A stretch of DNA of 64,000 nucleotides from Metamycoplasma orale ATCC 23714 (GCF_000420105.1 NZ_ATUH01000002.1:26466-90465), one strand, 5' to 3'. Numbered from the stretch's first letter, positions 11,423-24,151 are shown. Numbers and translations: made by a program. The notes: generated from the letters alone by a model not told the origin.

Positions 11423-12145
11423 ATGAAATACAAAAGAATTTTAATTAAATTATCAGGTGAGGGTCTTGCTAATAAATCTAAAAGTTTAGCCATTGATTAC
11501 GAATTAGTAAAAAATTTTGCAAGACAACTAAAAGAAATTATTTCTAAAAATATTCAAGTAGCAATAGTTATTGGCGGTGGAAACTTTTGACGTGGTACAA
11601 GTGCAGAAAAAAATGGTATCCCTAGAGTAAGAGCCGATTACATTGGTATGCTTGCAACAACAATGAATGCACTAGCATTACAATCAGGTTTTGAAAATCA
11701 AAAATTAAAATGTAGAGTGCTATCAAGTTTGTCTATGGATAGTAAAGTTTGTGAAGAATATATTAATGAAAAAGCCATCAAATATTTAAATAATGGTGAA
11801 ATTGTAATATTTGCTGGTGGAACTGGGCGTCCATTCTTTACAACCGATACTGCTGCTACATTATTTGCTAGTGAAATAAAAGCGGATGCTATATTAATGG
11901 GAAAAAATAATGTCGATGGTGTTTATAGTGATGATCCCAAAATAAATAAAGATGCTAAAAAATTTGATCACATTTCATATGAAGATATTGTAAAATTAGG
12001 ATTAAAGGTTTTGGATTATACAGCTGCTACAATGGCTAGTGAAAATAATATTGACATTTTAATATTTAATATTTTAGAAAACGATTCACTATTAAAAATA
12101 ATAGATCAAAAGATTTCACATACAATTATTTCTAACAAAAAATAA
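11423..12145 (+). CDS. pyrH: UMP kinase
   Basis: 240 residues, the family length. Phosphorylates UMP to UDP; amino-acid-kinase fold. Motifs: RILIKLSGEGL at the N-terminus, VIGGGNFWRG, FAGGTGRPFFTTDTAA and KNNVDGVYSDDPK. One UGA Trp codon, in the GGGNFW motif. AAAGGAAG precedes the ATG. Followed closely by frr, the conserved pyrH-frr order of bacteria. Confidence 0.97.
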
Positions 12146-12200
12146 TAAAATGTGTTATTCTTTATTGTGCTTATTTAAATAACAACAAAAAAGGAGAATT

Positions 12201-12752
12201 ATGGAATTAGATTTATACTTAGATGAATTGAAAGAATTAGTTTCTAAATCTATCGCTAATTATGAAAGCCAAATAGTTAAAATAGCTATTGGTAGAGCAA
12301 ATCCAGCTTTAGTTAGCAAGATTAAAATTAATTATTATGATTCTCAAGTAACAATAGATGAAGTTGCTTCAATTCAGCCTGTTGGTGCTTTGCAATTAGT
12401 TGTTAAACCATATGATATTGGAACAATTAAAGATATTGAAAAAGCAATTAATGACTATAAATTGAACTTAACAGTAGTTAATGAAGGACACCAATTAAGA
12501 TTAAATTATCCTCAACTTACAACCGACAAAAGAAAAGAATTTGTAAAGCAATTGAATCTTATAACTGAACAAGCAAGAGTTAATATTAGACAAGCTCGTC
12601 AAGATGTTAATAAAAAAATAAAAAATGATAAAGAACTTTCTGAAGATATTCAAAAACATTATCTCGATATAATACAAACAGAAATTACTAAAGCAATTAA
12701 TAAAATTGAAGATATTAGTGCTAATAAAGAAAAAGAATTAATGACTATATAA
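12201..12752 (+). CDS. frr: Ribosome recycling factor
   Basis: 183 residues, full length. With EF-G it splits post-termination ribosomes. Shows the family's IGRANPALVSKIKINYYDS and the C-terminal helices (EQARVNIRQARQDVNKKIK). Start chosen at ATG after AAAGGAGAATT. The stop codon lies inside the terminator hairpin. Confidence 0.97.
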   Translation: MELDLYLDELKELVSKSIANYESQIVKIAIGRANPALVSKIKINYYDSQVTIDEVASIQPVGALQLVVKPYDIGTIKDIEKAINDYKLNLTVVNEGHQLRLNYPQLTTDKRKEFVKQLNLITEQARVNIRQARQDVNKKIKNDKELSEDIQKHYLDIIQTEITKAINKIEDISANKEKELMTI

Positions 12753-12770
12753 TATAGTCATTTTTTTATT
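12741..12770 (+). terminator. Intrinsic terminator of pyrH-frr
   Basis: ATGACTATAT and ATATAGTCAT form a stem followed by TTTTTTT. The stem includes the last codons and the stop of frr. Confidence 0.8.
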
Positions 12771-12817
12771 TTTGTTTTAGCATTTTAATAATTTTCTTTG
12801 TATAATAAAATATACTT

Positions 12818-13771
12818 ATGAAAAAAAATATAGCCAAGAGAGCGCTTTCAGCATCAATACTTTTATTGATTATTTTACCATTCTTTGTTACTACTAATTT
12901 GTTTCAAAAAGAAGGAAAAATAATAGGTTTTATTTTTTATATATGTTTATCACTATTAGCACTTTATGAAATTTTAAAACACACAAAACTTAATGCAGTT
13001 TCGATCACATTGCTTCTTTTTCTAAGTTTGGTAGTTTGGTTTTTTCCATCTAATCTATTTTTTTCAACTGATACCAATTATATTTTTAATAACACAAAAG
13101 GATTAAAAATTGATAAATTAAGAGAGATAATGTATGAATCACTTTTTGTAAAAGACGCGATTCTAAACATTGTTTGTGTGCAATTTATAGTAATTCCTGT
13201 GATCGTAATGCTAATTTATTCCTCAAATATTAAAAAATATTTTAATTTTAAAGAAATGATCATTGAATATATAATTGTGACTTCCATGTTACTTTACATT
13301 CCAATATTCTTAAAAATTTTATTTTTATTTAATATTACTAATTTATATTTTTTAGCTATCCTATTTGCAATTCCGGTTATTGTAGATACATCAGGATATT
13401 TTGGTGGAATGCTTTTAGGACATAAATTTATTAAAAGAAAATTTTCGCCAAGAATTAGTCCTAAGAAAACTTGAGAAGGTGCAATTATTTCTTACATATT
13501 AGGATTTATTTGTGTCTATTTATTATTCTATTTAGGGCACCAGCTTAAAAAAGAACAGATTACATTTTTTACAAAAATTCCACAATTAATAATTGGTATG
13601 ATAATAATTCCTATGTTATCAATTGTTGGAGACTTAATGTTTTCTTTAATTAAAAGGATTTTTAAAATAAAGGATTATTCAAATTTAATTCCTGGACATG
13701 GTGGTATTATGGATAGGTTTGATTCAACTTCTTTAGTGGCAATTGGAGTTTCAATTATATTGTTAATATAA
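12818..13771 (+). CDS. cdsA: Phosphatidate cytidylyltransferase CdsA
   Basis: 317 residues. Makes CDP-diacylglycerol from phosphatidate and CTP at the membrane. Seven or eight hydrophobic segments; the C-terminus carries the CDP-diglyceride synthase signature with [20 protein letters not shown] (Lys-Asp, PGHGG, DRxD). One UGA Trp at KTWEG, part of the conserved SPKKTWEG motif. Lies between frr and polC, a common Firmicute order. Confidence 0.95.
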
Positions 13772-13801
13772 GATTTAAAATAAGAGAGAAAAGGTAGAAA
13801 T

Positions 13802-16800
13802 ATGGACGACTATAACTTTAGTGAAAATTTAAAAAAATTATTTGCAGAAATCAAATTTAAACCTTCAAGGTTTTTTGAAGGCATGACTTTTGATGATTGT
13901 CAATTTAAAACTTTAGAAAATGGCAATGAAAGGATTTTATTTTTTGTAACATTTCAAACACATTTGCCAATTGCACAATTTGAAAAATTTTATGCAGCTT
14001 TATATAAAAAGTTTAATGATAGTTTTGAATTAATTTGAAATGTAAAAGAAGAAGCACTTGATAAAAAGACAATTTTAGATTATAGTGAACATTTTATTAG
14101 TCAAAAATATCCTAATAAAAAAGATATCTTTTTATTCTTAAAACCAAATAATGTTAAGTTAGAAAATAAACATTTAATTTTATCTCTACCAGAAAACTAT
14201 AAAGGTAGAGAACAAGAATTAATTACTAGTGGGCTAGAAATATTAAAATTAGCTCATTTTAGTGGTTATTCTATTGACATCAAAATTTTAGAAGCTGAAA
14301 AAACTCTTAATGAATACAAAGAAAAAGTAACAGAGTCAATTAATAAAGCAATTAAAATTACTGATGCCAAAAGTAATGAATTAGAAAAAAGTAGTGTTAA
14401 TTTTGAGTCTTCTCCTTTTTTGAAAAGAAGAAGTTCTAATTTTAAGTCAGCTTCAATTAAAACAATTGTGGAAACTATGGCTAATGAAAATGTTGAAACA
14501 ATTGGCGAAATTTATAAACTAGAAACAAAAATTACTAAGAATAATAAAAATATGATTTCTTTTTTTATTTCAGATTATGAAGAAGCTATTAAAGTTCTTT
14601 ATTTTGCTTCAATTGATGATGAACAATTTACTAAGTTTAAAGTTGGACAAACAATAAGAGTTAGAGGCCAAGTGTCTTTTGACTTTTATAAATCACAAGC
14701 TTCTGGTAAAGTTATTATGGGACGCGATGTTCCACTAGTAGTTAGTGATATTCAAAAAATACCTACAGAGCAGTCAAAATTTAAAAGAGTAGAGCTTGCT
14801 AATCGGACCAATATGACTGCACATGATGGTATCTCAACTGTAGACCAATATTTAAAAGCTGCTAAAGAATGAGGACATGATGCAATAGCTATAACTGATT
14901 TGGATAATGTTCAAAACTTTCCTAATTTTTACTTAGAATCTTTACCTACTAACATTAAACCCATTTATGGAGCAACTTTAACTTCCATTGATACAAATAA
15001 TAATATTGTTTTTGGAGAAAGCAACTTTAATTTGTTTCCTTTAGATAGAAGTGAGCAAGTTGTTTATGTTGTGTATGATATTGAAACTACAGGATTAAGT
15101 GCTAGATTTAATGATATTATAGAATTTGGTGCTACTTATGTAGTTAATGGAAAAATAAAAGGGAAAGAACAATTCTTTCTAAAACCTAATAAACCAATTC
15201 CATCTTCAATTACTGAACTTACTAACATTACCAATGAAATGGTTGAGCAAGGTCTTAGTCAAAAAGAAGGTATTCAAAAGATTTACGATATTTTAAAAGA
15301 TAAGATTTGTGTTGCCCATAATGCTCGTTTTGATATTAATTTTTGTAAACAAAAATTTTCTGAAAATGGCCTTGATACAAGCATTATTAGAGGAATTGAT
15401 ACACTACCAATTTCTTGATTATTATTCCCAAAAGAAAAAAAACATACGCTTAAAAATCTAGCTGAAAAATTTAATATAACATATAGCAAAAGTGAAGCCC
15501 ATAGAGGAGATTATGATGCTATGGTTTTAGCTAATGTTTGAACACAAATTTTACAAAGATTTAAAACTAAAGAGAAAATTTATACCGCAGATGATTTAAG
15601 AAAAATTGAACTCCCTGATTTATCAAGAAAATTTGGTTATGAAGTGCGTATGCTAGCTAAAAATAAGGATGGCCTTAAAAAGTTATATCAATATATTACG
15701 CATTCACTAACTACAAATTATTATGGAGGTCCAAGATTTTTAATAAATAATTGATTACCAGATCCTGATTTATTATTAGGTTCAGGAACTAACTTTTCAT
15801 TTTTATGAGAAGAAGTTATTAATGGTAGTGATGAAAATATTATTAAAGCGCTTATCCCTTTTGATTATATTGAACTTCCACCTATTTCAACATTCAACTA
15901 TTTATATAGTAGTGACTGAATAACTCGTGAACAAGTTGAAACAGCATATATAGATTTAATTAATAAAGCTAAAAAAATGGGAAAAATTTGTGTTGCAGTC
16001 AGTGACTCAAGATATGTTTATGATTATCAAAAGCTAATTCATGATATTTATATTAATACACCTTCATTAGGAGGCGGTCTTCATAAATTAGAAAAATATA
16101 GAAAATATTGTCAAACATATTTTAGATTATTGACGACTCAAGAAATGTTAGATGAATTTGCTTTTTTAAGAAATCAAGATTTGATTAAAGAAATTGTTAT
16201 TGATAATACTTATGAAATTGCAAATCAAATTGAAAAAAATATAGAAATAATTAAAAACAAATTATATATTCCTAAATTTGATGAATCAGATAAAAAATTA
16301 GAAGAACTAGTTTATAAAACAGCTTTAGAAAGATATGGAAAAAATATTGATCCGATAATTGCTGAAAGAATACATAAAGAACTTTCATCAATTATTAAAT
16401 ATGGATATTCTGTTATTTATTGAATTAGTCACTTGCTTGTTAAAAAAAGTAATAAAGATGGTTTTGTTGTTGGGAGTCGAGGCAGTGTTGGTTCTTCAAT
16501 AGTTGCTAATTTATCGCAAATAACTGAAGTTAATCCGCTCCCCCCTCATTACCTTTGTGAACAATGTAAATACTTTGAATGGTCAAAAGATAAAGATGTT
16601 CATTCAGGCTGAGATTTACCAAATAAGCTTTGTCCTAAGTGCAATATTAATTTAACAAAAGATGGTCATAACATTCCATTTGAAACTTTCCTAGGTTTTG
16701 AAGCAGAAAAAGTTCCTGACATTGATCTTAATTTTAGCGGTGAATATCAACCTACAATTCATTCATATGTTAGGGATCTATTTGGAAAAGAAAACACTTT

Positions 16801-18172
16801 TAGAGCAGGAACCATAATGACTGTTGCTGAAAAAACCGCTTATGGTTATTGCAAGAAATATGCGGAAAAAGTCTTACACAATGGTGAAATTTGATCTAAG
16901 AGTTATTTTGATTTTCTAGCTTCTAAGACTCAAGGAGTCAAAAGAACTAGTGGTCAACACCCTGGCGGAATTGTTATTATTCCTAAAGAATATACTATTG
17001 AAGATTTTACGCCTGCCAATTTTCCATCTGATGAAACTAATAGCACATGATTGACTACCCATTTTGACTATAAAAAAGCATTACACGATTCAGTTTTAAA
17101 ACTTGATTTATTAGGACATGATGATCCTACATCTATAAAAATGTTAGAAAGTTTAACTAATGTAAAGGTTAGTGAAATTCCTAAAATGGATGAGAAAACA
17201 ATTAAATTATTTTATAGTTTAGATTCGCTAAAAATAAAACCTGAAGATATTCATGGTGAAACTACAGGGGCTTTAGCATTACCTGAATTTGGAACACAAT
17301 TTATTAGAGGTATGTTAAAAGTTCTCAAGCCTAAAACTTTTAATGAATTAATTTTAATTTCAGGTCTTAGTCATGGTGAAAACGTTTGAAGTGGTAATGC
17401 TGATGAACTTGTTAAAAATGGTGTTAAATTAATTGACTGTATTTGTTGTCGTGATGATATTATGAAAAATTTAATTGACCGTGGTGTTGATAAACAAGTT
17501 GCTTTTAAAATAATGGAAGACGTTAGAAAAGGTAAAAGTTTAACTGCTGAATACTTAAGTATCATAAAAAGCAATAGAAAAATCCCTTCATGATATCAAG
17601 ATACTTTTAAAAAGATTAAGTATTTATTTCCCAAAGCACATGCTACAGCTTATGTTATTATGGCTTGAAGATTTGCATGATATAAAGTTTATTATCCTCT
17701 TGAATTTTATGCAGCTTACTTTTCAACTAAAAATCAATTTGTATTTGTAGATATTTTAAAGTCGGGATATAAAGCTATTAGCAATAAACTAGATGAATTT
17801 ATAAAAAGACAAAGTAGTAAAAGCGAAATTCCTTTGTCGCAAAAAGAAATTGAATTTATTCCTTTAATGGAAATTGCTCAAGAACTTTATGCTCGTGGGC
17901 TAAAAATTAAAAATGTCGATTTAAAATTATCTGATGCTAATAAATGAACTGTTGATAAGAAAGAAAAAGCATTAATACCTCCATTCGCAGTTGTTGAAGG
18001 GTTAGGATCATCTGCTGCTGAATCTATTGTTAAAGCAAGAAAAGAACACGAATTTGTTTCAATAGAAGACTTAAAAGATCGTACAAAGCTTAATACAAAA
18101 ACTATTAATGCTTTAAAAGAACTAGGTGTTCTTGATGATCTTGATGAAACAAATCAAATGACTTTATTTTAA
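13802..18172 (+). CDS. polC: DNA polymerase III alpha subunit, PolC type
   Basis: 1456 residues, with more than ten UGA Trp codons. Replicative polymerase with built-in 3'-5' exonuclease. Order: N-terminal domain, OB fold (about 220-325), PHP domain split by the exonuclease (DIETTGL near residue 426; HRGDYDA as Exo III), zinc-binding CEQC...CPKC, and the palm motif [15 protein letters not shown]. The PHP part has lost expected metal ligands: the H-x-H stretch reads [13 protein letters not shown] and the ITDH motif reads ITDL. The exonuclease and polymerase motifs look intact. Weak SD (AAAGGT) before ATG 13802. Confidence 0.97.
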
Positions 18173-18180
18173 TTAGAAAT

Positions 18181-18226
18181 ATTCAAAAAAATCTTTATAT
18201 TAAGTACTTTTTTGAATATTTTTTAT
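18181..18226 (+). terminator. Terminator after polC
   Basis: ATTCAAAAAA pairs with TTTTTTGAAT and is followed by TTTTTTATT. A second, AT-only stem-loop at about 18238-18275 may act as a backup. The remaining spacer to 18380 holds a TATAAT-like promoter for the next gene. Confidence 0.65.
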
Positions 18227-18380
18227 TATTTCAATTTTCTTAAAAAAAGTCTTTAAGAAAGTATTTTTTTAATTATTAAATATTAACTACAAAATTAATT
18301 TTTAGGTTTAATTATAAATAATGTATAATTTAACTTTATTAATATATTTACTAAAATTTTTAGAAAAACAGGTTAATCAA

Positions 18381-18917
18381 ATGTCAAAAAATAAAAAATG
18401 AAAAAATAAAAAAATAAATTTTGAAAATTATAAAAACTCAGATCAAATCAAAAAAGAAAGACGTGCCTTATCAGATTCTTGAAAAATAAGTTTAACTGCA
18501 CTCCTTTTAATTGCGATCCCTTCATTCTTAGTTTTTCTTTTAATGGGAGCAGATGGTTGAGCAATTAGAAGCACAACAAAATTCGCAAGTTCTAGATGAT
18601 CTCTATTATTACCGGTTGCATTGTGTGTAGCCGCAGTTCAATCAATTGTAATTGCATTATTGATTAGGTTTAAAAAACTTAAAATTACATCACTTAACTT
18701 TTTAGTGCCTGTTATGTGCGTAATGAACTCATGACTAGTTTCTTCGGGTATAGAAACTGGCAAGTGGTTTATTAGAGTATTACCTGCAGTTGGTTTAGCA
18801 TTTTTAAGCGCTGTTATTGTTATTGCAATAAATAAAGCTATTGCCAAAGCTAAAATTAAAAAAGAAAAACAAATTATTATTGAAGAAGAAAGAAAAAATA
18901 AATCTTTATTAGATTAA
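18381..18917 (+). CDS. Hypothetical multi-pass membrane protein
   Basis: 178 residues with four UGA Trp codons. A highly basic N-terminus (about 35 residues, Lys-rich) is followed by four hydrophobic segments, starting at ISLTALLLIAIPSFLVFLLM, and a charged C-terminal tail ending in KEKQIIIEEERKNKSLLD. The topology suggests both ends are cytoplasmic. I recognise no family. It sits 24 bp upstream of glyA on the same strand and may be co-transcribed. Confidence 0.7.
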
Positions 18918-18941
18918 TTTTTTTATTTTAAGGAAGTAAAC

Positions 18942-20198
18942 ATGTATAAGAAAATAAATTTAAAAGATAAAGAAATTGCTGATTTAATCGAAAAAGAAAA
19001 TATAAGACAAGAAGCAAATATTGAACTTATTGCTTCTGAAAATTATGTGTCAGAAGATGTACTTAGAGCAGCGGGTTCATGCTTAACAAATAAATATGGA
19101 GAAGGCTATCCAGGACAAAGATATTATGGTGGATGTGAATACGTTGATGAAATCGAAAAGATAGCACAAGAAAGAGCTAAGAAACTTTTTAATGTTGAAT
19201 ATGTCAATGTTCAACCATATTCTGGAAGTGTAGCAAATGCTGCAGTGTATATGGCCTTATTAGAACCAAATGACACTGTGCTTGCTTTAGAACTCTCTAA
19301 CGGTGGTCATTTATCTCATGGGTATAAAATATCATTTAGTGGAAAATTTTACAAACCTGCATTTTATTATCTTAATGATGAAGGCAAACTTGATTATGAT
19401 GAAATTCTAAAAGTAGCTAAAGAAGTAAAACCTAAAATGATAATTTGTGGATATTCAGCTTATTCACAAATTATTGACTTTAAGAAATTTAGAGAAATTG
19501 CAAATGCGGTTGGTGCTTATTTATTTGCAGATATATCTCATATTTCTGGATTAATCATAGCTAAATTACACCCTTCCCCTTCAGAATATGCTGATGTCAT
19601 TATGACAACAACACATAAAACTTTACGTGGTACTCGTGGTGCAATTATTATGACTAACGATGCTGAAATTTATAAGAAAATTAATAAAGCTGTTTTTCCA
19701 GGTTATCAAGGAGGCCCTTTATTTCATCAAATTGCGGCTAAAGCAGTTTCATTTTATGAAGCACTTCAACCTGAATTTATTGAGTATCAAAATCAACTTC
19801 TAAAAAACTCAAAGGCATTTTGTCAAACTTTTATAAATAAGAACGTTAAAATAGTTTCAGGACTTACTCAAAACCATTTATTTATTATTGATGTAAAACA
19901 AAGTTATGGATTAACTGGTAAAGAAGCTGAAGAAATTTTAGGAAATATTAACATAACTGTTAACAAAAATACAATTCCTCATGATACTGAAAAACCAACA
20001 GTTGCAAGCGGAATCAGATTAGGTACTGCGGCAATGACTTCAAGAGGCTTTAAAGAAGATGAATTTATTATCATGGCTAATTTAATTGATAAGGCTTTAA
20101 GAGAACCTCAAAACGAAATATTGCATAATGTTATAAGAAAAGAAATTGCTAAATTATCTAATGCTTTTCCAACCGGAAAGCCCTATCTAATTTCTTAA
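18942..20198 (+). CDS. glyA: Serine hydroxymethyltransferase
   Basis: 418 residues, full length. PLP enzyme interconverting serine/THF with glycine/5,10-methylene-THF. PLP-lysine motif [13 protein letters not shown]; also [30 protein letters not shown] and GGHLSHG. Good SD (AAGGAAG). Together with MnmE it indicates retained one-carbon metabolism. Confidence 0.97.
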   Translation: MYKKINLKDKEIADLIEKENIRQEANIELIASENYVSEDVLRAAGSCLTNKYGEGYPGQRYYGGCEYVDEIEKIAQERAKKLFNVEYVNVQPYSGSVANAAVYMALLEPNDTVLALELSNGGHLSHGYKISFSGKFYKPAFYYLNDEGKLDYDEILKVAKEVKPKMIICGYSAYSQIIDFKKFREIANAVGAYLFADISHISGLIIAKLHPSPSEYADVIMTTTHKTLRGTRGAIIMTNDAEIYKKINKAVFPGYQGGPLFHQIAAKAVSFYEALQPEFIEYQNQLLKNSKAFCQTFINKNVKIVSGLTQNHLFIIDVKQSYGLTGKEAEEILGNINITVNKNTIPHDTEKPTVASGIRLGTAAMTSRGFKEDEFIIMANLIDKALREPQNEILHNVIRKEIAKLSNAFPTGKPYLIS

Positions 20199-20231
20199 TA
20201 TTTAGACATTTATTCTATATAATATTAAAAT

Positions 20232-20525
20232 ATGAATTTAGTAGATATTAAAAAAATTGTTTTTGATGTTATTGAAAACGTTGTCGGAATAACAAAAATT
20301 GTTCCTATCCATAAATCAAAAAATAACTTAAATGAAGAAGTTTTTCAAATTAAATTTTTTAAAAATGATTCATCATTGGTTGATTTAGAAATAGGTATTA
20401 TTGTATTATCAAATATTAATGTTAAAAATGTAGTTGAAGAATTACACCAAATTTTAACTTATGTTTTAAAGAAGAATAATATCTTTTTGCATAAGTTAGA
20501 TATTTATATTAAAGGAACTGAATAA
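20232..20525 (+). CDS. Small Asp23/Gls24-like protein upstream of fakA
   Basis: 97 residues. In Firmicutes the gene before the fatty-acid kinase fakA (yloV) is an Asp23-family protein (yloU). This one occupies that spot, ends in the TAATG overlap with fakA, and has a similar layout (VDIKKIVFDVIENVVGITKI, then VDLEIGIIVLSNINVKNVVEEL). Similarity is weak, so the family call rests largely on context. A TATAAT box about 15 bp upstream suggests a very short leader. Confidence 0.55.
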   Translation: MNLVDIKKIVFDVIENVVGITKIVPIHKSKNNLNEEVFQIKFFKNDSSLVDLEIGIIVLSNINVKNVVEELHQILTYVLKKNNIFLHKLDIYIKGTE

Positions 20526-22174
20526 TGAATATTATCACTGGTAAAGATTGAAAATACGCTATTATCTCAGCAGCTAATAGTATGGATTCAAAAAAGAACG
20601 CTATTAATGCAATGAACATATTTCCTGTTCCAGATGGAGATACAGGGTCAAATATGTTCATGACTATTCAAGCAGCAAAAGAAGCTCTAATGCAACTTTC
20701 TGATGAAGCAAGCATTTCAGAAGTTGCGGAGACAACTTCAAAAAATATGCTACTTTCTGCAAGAGGAAACTCGGGAGTTATTTTAAGCCAAATTTTTAAA
20801 GGTTTTACTTTAGCGTTTGAAAATAAGAAAACTATTAATTGCTTTGAATTAGTTGATGCATTTGATAAAGCTACTAAGATTGCTTATAAAGCTGTTTTGA
20901 AACCGGTTGAAGGAACTATATTAACTGTTATTCGCGAAACAAGTGAAGGGTTAAAAAATAAAATTTTACCTTCAACAGATTTCACTGAATTTTTTGATAT
21001 TACATTAAAACTTGCTAGAAAAAGTTGTGATAATACTCCTGAACTTTTACCTTTATTAAAAGAAGCGGGTGTTAATGACTCTGGTGCAGAAGGACTTGTT
21101 GCTATTTTAGAAGGAATGTCTGCTTTCTTTCACGGTAAACCAATTACTGAGTCATTTAACTCTAATCAAAACAATTCAATAATTATGAATGATGAAATTT
21201 ATTCTGGTGAATTTGGGTATTGTACTGAATTTATTTTAGATTTAGATAAACCAAACAAATTCGATAAAGTAGAACTAATTAAAAAGTTTGAAAAAATTGG
21301 GAATTCAACTATTGTTGTTCAAGATAATTCTCTTTTAAAAGTTCATATTCATGCAGTTAAACCTGGTAATGTTTTAAATGCTGTTAATAATTTAGGTCAA
21401 TTTGTTAAGATTAAAATTGAAAATATGACTATTCAAGCGAACACTAGAATGAATGAAAATAATAAAAGCATTTCTGAAAATGGCGATCATAAGAAGAAAA
21501 GTGAAAAATCATTTAGCAAAAAATGTGGGTTAATTTCATGTAATACAGGAGCTGGATTAATTAGTACCATAAAAGAAATGGGCGTTGATTATGTTATTGA
21601 AGGTGGACAAACAAACAATCCTTCAACTAAAGATATCATATCTGCTATTGATAGCGTTGATGCCAAAACAATTTTTATTCTACCAAATAACTCTAATATT
21701 ATTTTATCTGCGCAACAAGCAGCAACTATAATTAACAATAAAAAGGTTTTAATTTTGCCAACAAAAAGCCAAGCGCAAACTATACCTATGGTTATGTATT
21801 TTAGCTCTGATAATAGTGAAAAAGAAAACTTTGCACAAATGAAAGAAATCTTAAAACAAGTTAAATTTGGAGAAGTAGCTCCTTCAGTTAAAAATATAAA
21901 ATTAGATGGTATTAAAATTCAAAAAGGTGATTTTATGAGTTTAGTAAATAATAAGATAATTGATACAGCTAAAGATTATAATCAAGCTGCAATTAAAATT
22001 ATTGAAAAATTAGTTGATGAAAACACAGAACTTTTAAATATAATTTACGGCCAAGATGTTTCAAAAGCCGACCTAGATGAACTTGTTAATTATTTAGAAA
22101 TAAATTATGATATTACTATAGAAACTTACGAAGGCGGACAAGCAATTTATCCTTATTTTATAAGCGTTTTATAG
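20525..22174 (+). CDS. fakA: Fatty acid kinase, ATP-binding subunit FakA (DAK2 domain)
   Basis: 549 residues. Phosphorylates FakB-bound fatty acids to acyl-phosphate, which feeds PlsX/PlsY. The N-terminal DhaL domain has the Mg-ATP motif FPVPDGDTGSNM and SARGNSGVILSQIF; middle and C-terminal domains follow (GLISCNTGAGL, YEGGQAIYPYFISVL). The start is ATG 20525, which overlaps the upstream stop by one base; the first UGA Trp lies at residue 9. plsX follows at 21 bp, so a lipid operon is clear. No FakB is present in the window. Confidence 0.92.
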
Positions 22175-22195
22175 AAATGAATGTGGAGGTTTTAT

Positions 22196-23206
22196 ATGAA
22201 AAATAACACAATTGTTTTTGATTTATTAAATAATGACAATAAGGAAATAGAAGCCATTAAAGCTGCTTATGAGTTTGCTTCAAAAAATTCAAATTATTCC
22301 TTAATTATAGTAGGAAATCAAAAAACCATTGAAGATAATTTACCTTCAAAATTAAATAATATTGAGATAATAAATTCAACTAATATAGTTAAAAAACCTA
22401 GTGAAAATATTAGGGAAATTTTAGCTCACGAATCTTCTATGTTAAGCGCATTTGATATCTTAAAAGAAAGAAATGCAGATGCTATTTTAAGCAGTGGAGA
22501 TAGTGCATCATTTATAAGTATGGCAGCCTTAAAAGTAAAACGTTTGGAAAATATTTCACGTCCTGCTTTTATGCCTGTTATGCCTTCCTTATATTTAGAT
22601 AGTAAAATTCTTTTATTAGATGCAGGCGCTAATGTTGAAATCAAATCCAATTATTTGGAAGAATGAGCAATTCTTGCAGATGCCTTTTATAAGTCTATTT
22701 TCAAACACGAACCTAGAATTGGTATTTTAAATATTGGCACCGAAGATTATAAAGGACCCTTAGCATTAAGAGAAGCTAATGAAAGTTTAAAGAAAAATAA
22801 AAATATTAACTATTTAGGCTTTATAGAACCAGAAGACATAATAGTAGGTAATGCTGATGTTGTTGTGTCAGATGGATATGCAGGTAATTTATTTTTAAAA
22901 ACTTTAGAAGAAACAGTTATAAATATTGGTAAAGTTTTTAAAAATATAATTATGAGCAAGACAAAAAATAAAATTGCTGGATTATTGTTAAAAAAAGATT
23001 TAACTAAATTTAAAGAAAAGTTTGACTATCGTAATGTAGGCGGTGCATATTTAATAGGTTTAGAAAAAATAATTGTTAAAGCACATGGGAGAAGTGATGC
23101 ACAAGCTTTTTTAGGAGCTCTCAATCAAATTAAGTTTGCTTTAGAAAATAATTTAATGGAAAATTTAAGAAATGATTTAGAACAAAAAAACAAAAAGGAA
23201 GAATAA
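22196..23206 (+). CDS. plsX: Phosphate acyltransferase PlsX
   Basis: 336 residues. Converts acyl-ACP and acyl-phosphate into one another and supplies PlsY. The start is ATG 22196, 6 bases after a strong GGAGG at 22185-22189; an in-frame ATG at 22181 lies upstream of this SD and is rejected. Motifs: ILSSGDSASFISMAALKV, VVVSDGYAGNLFLKTLEE, NVGGAYLIGL and AHGRSDAQAF. One UGA Trp. Six bases before rnc. Confidence 0.94.
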
Positions 23207-23211
23207 ATAAA

Positions 23212-23934
23212 ATGGATAGCGAAATATTTGAACAAAAAGTTAAAAAATTGCTTATCGATTTGGGTATAGATCTTAAAGGAATAAACATTAATACATTTTG
23301 CGAAGCTTTAACGCATACTACATTTTCTAATGAACATAAAAACGTTCAAAACTTTGAATATTTAGAATTTCTTGGCGACGCAATTATTGAGTTTGTTGTA
23401 ACTGCTGAAATATATAAAAGGTTTCCAAACTACAATGAAGGCATGGCCACACAACATAGAATTTCGATTGTTAATAACCATACCCTTTCTACTATTTCTA
23501 GAAAATTAAAAATTATTGATAATATTAGAACAGGCAATAAAGCTTTTATTAATGGGCAAAATGAAAAGGTTGATTCTGATTTTTTTGAAGCTTTTATAGC
23601 AGCTCTATATGTTGAAAAAGGACTAGACTTTGCAACTAAATTTTTATTAAAAAACCTTGAAGAATATTTTCATAAAGTCGACTTTAAAAAGATTGCAGAT
23701 CCTAAAACCGCAATACAGGAACTGCTTCAATCAACCGGCATTGTTAATATAAAATATAAATGTGATAAAAAATCAAATTTAAGTTTAGATAAAGATAAAA
23801 TTGAGCTTTTTGAATGCAAATTATTTGTAGATGATGTTAACTATGGAACAGGCATTGGCAAAACAAAAAAAGAGGCAGAAAAAAATGCGGCCTTAGATGC
23901 TTTGCACAAACAAACAAACATTCAAGAAAACTAA
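23212..23934 (+). CDS. rnc: Ribonuclease III
   Basis: 240 residues. dsRNA endonuclease for rRNA processing. Catalytic signature FEYLEFLGDAIIEFVV and DFFEAFIAALYVEKG supply the acidic residues; a C-terminal dsRNA-binding domain ends in GIGKTKKEAEKNAALDAL. The plsX-rnc-smc order matches Firmicutes. Confidence 0.96.
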   Translation: MDSEIFEQKVKKLLIDLGIDLKGININTFCEALTHTTFSNEHKNVQNFEYLEFLGDAIIEFVVTAEIYKRFPNYNEGMATQHRISIVNNHTLSTISRKLKIIDNIRTGNKAFINGQNEKVDSDFFEAFIAALYVEKGLDFATKFLLKNLEEYFHKVDFKKIADPKTAIQELLQSTGIVNIKYKCDKKSNLSLDKDKIELFECKLFVDDVNYGTGIGKTKKEAEKNAALDALHKQTNIQEN

Positions 23935-23972
23935 AAAAGCACTTTCAACAAAGTGTTTTTTAGTTTTTTCTT
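23933..23972 (+). terminator. Terminator after rnc
   Basis: AAAAAAGCACTTT pairs with AAAGTGTTTTTT across a short loop, followed by more T. It overlaps the last base of the rnc stop codon. smc therefore has its own promoter, probably the TATATAAT region near 24040. Confidence 0.75.
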
Positions 23973-24151
23973 TTGCTATTATTTATGTTATTTAATGACT
24001 TTAAAAAATATATTATGTTAGTTTTTATATTTTATATATAATTTAATTATTAATTATTATAAATTTAACAGCAAAATTTAATAAGTAATTTTGAAACAAA
24101 GCAAATTTTAAAAATGATTAATAAACAAGATAAAAAATAAGAAAGGCAATT

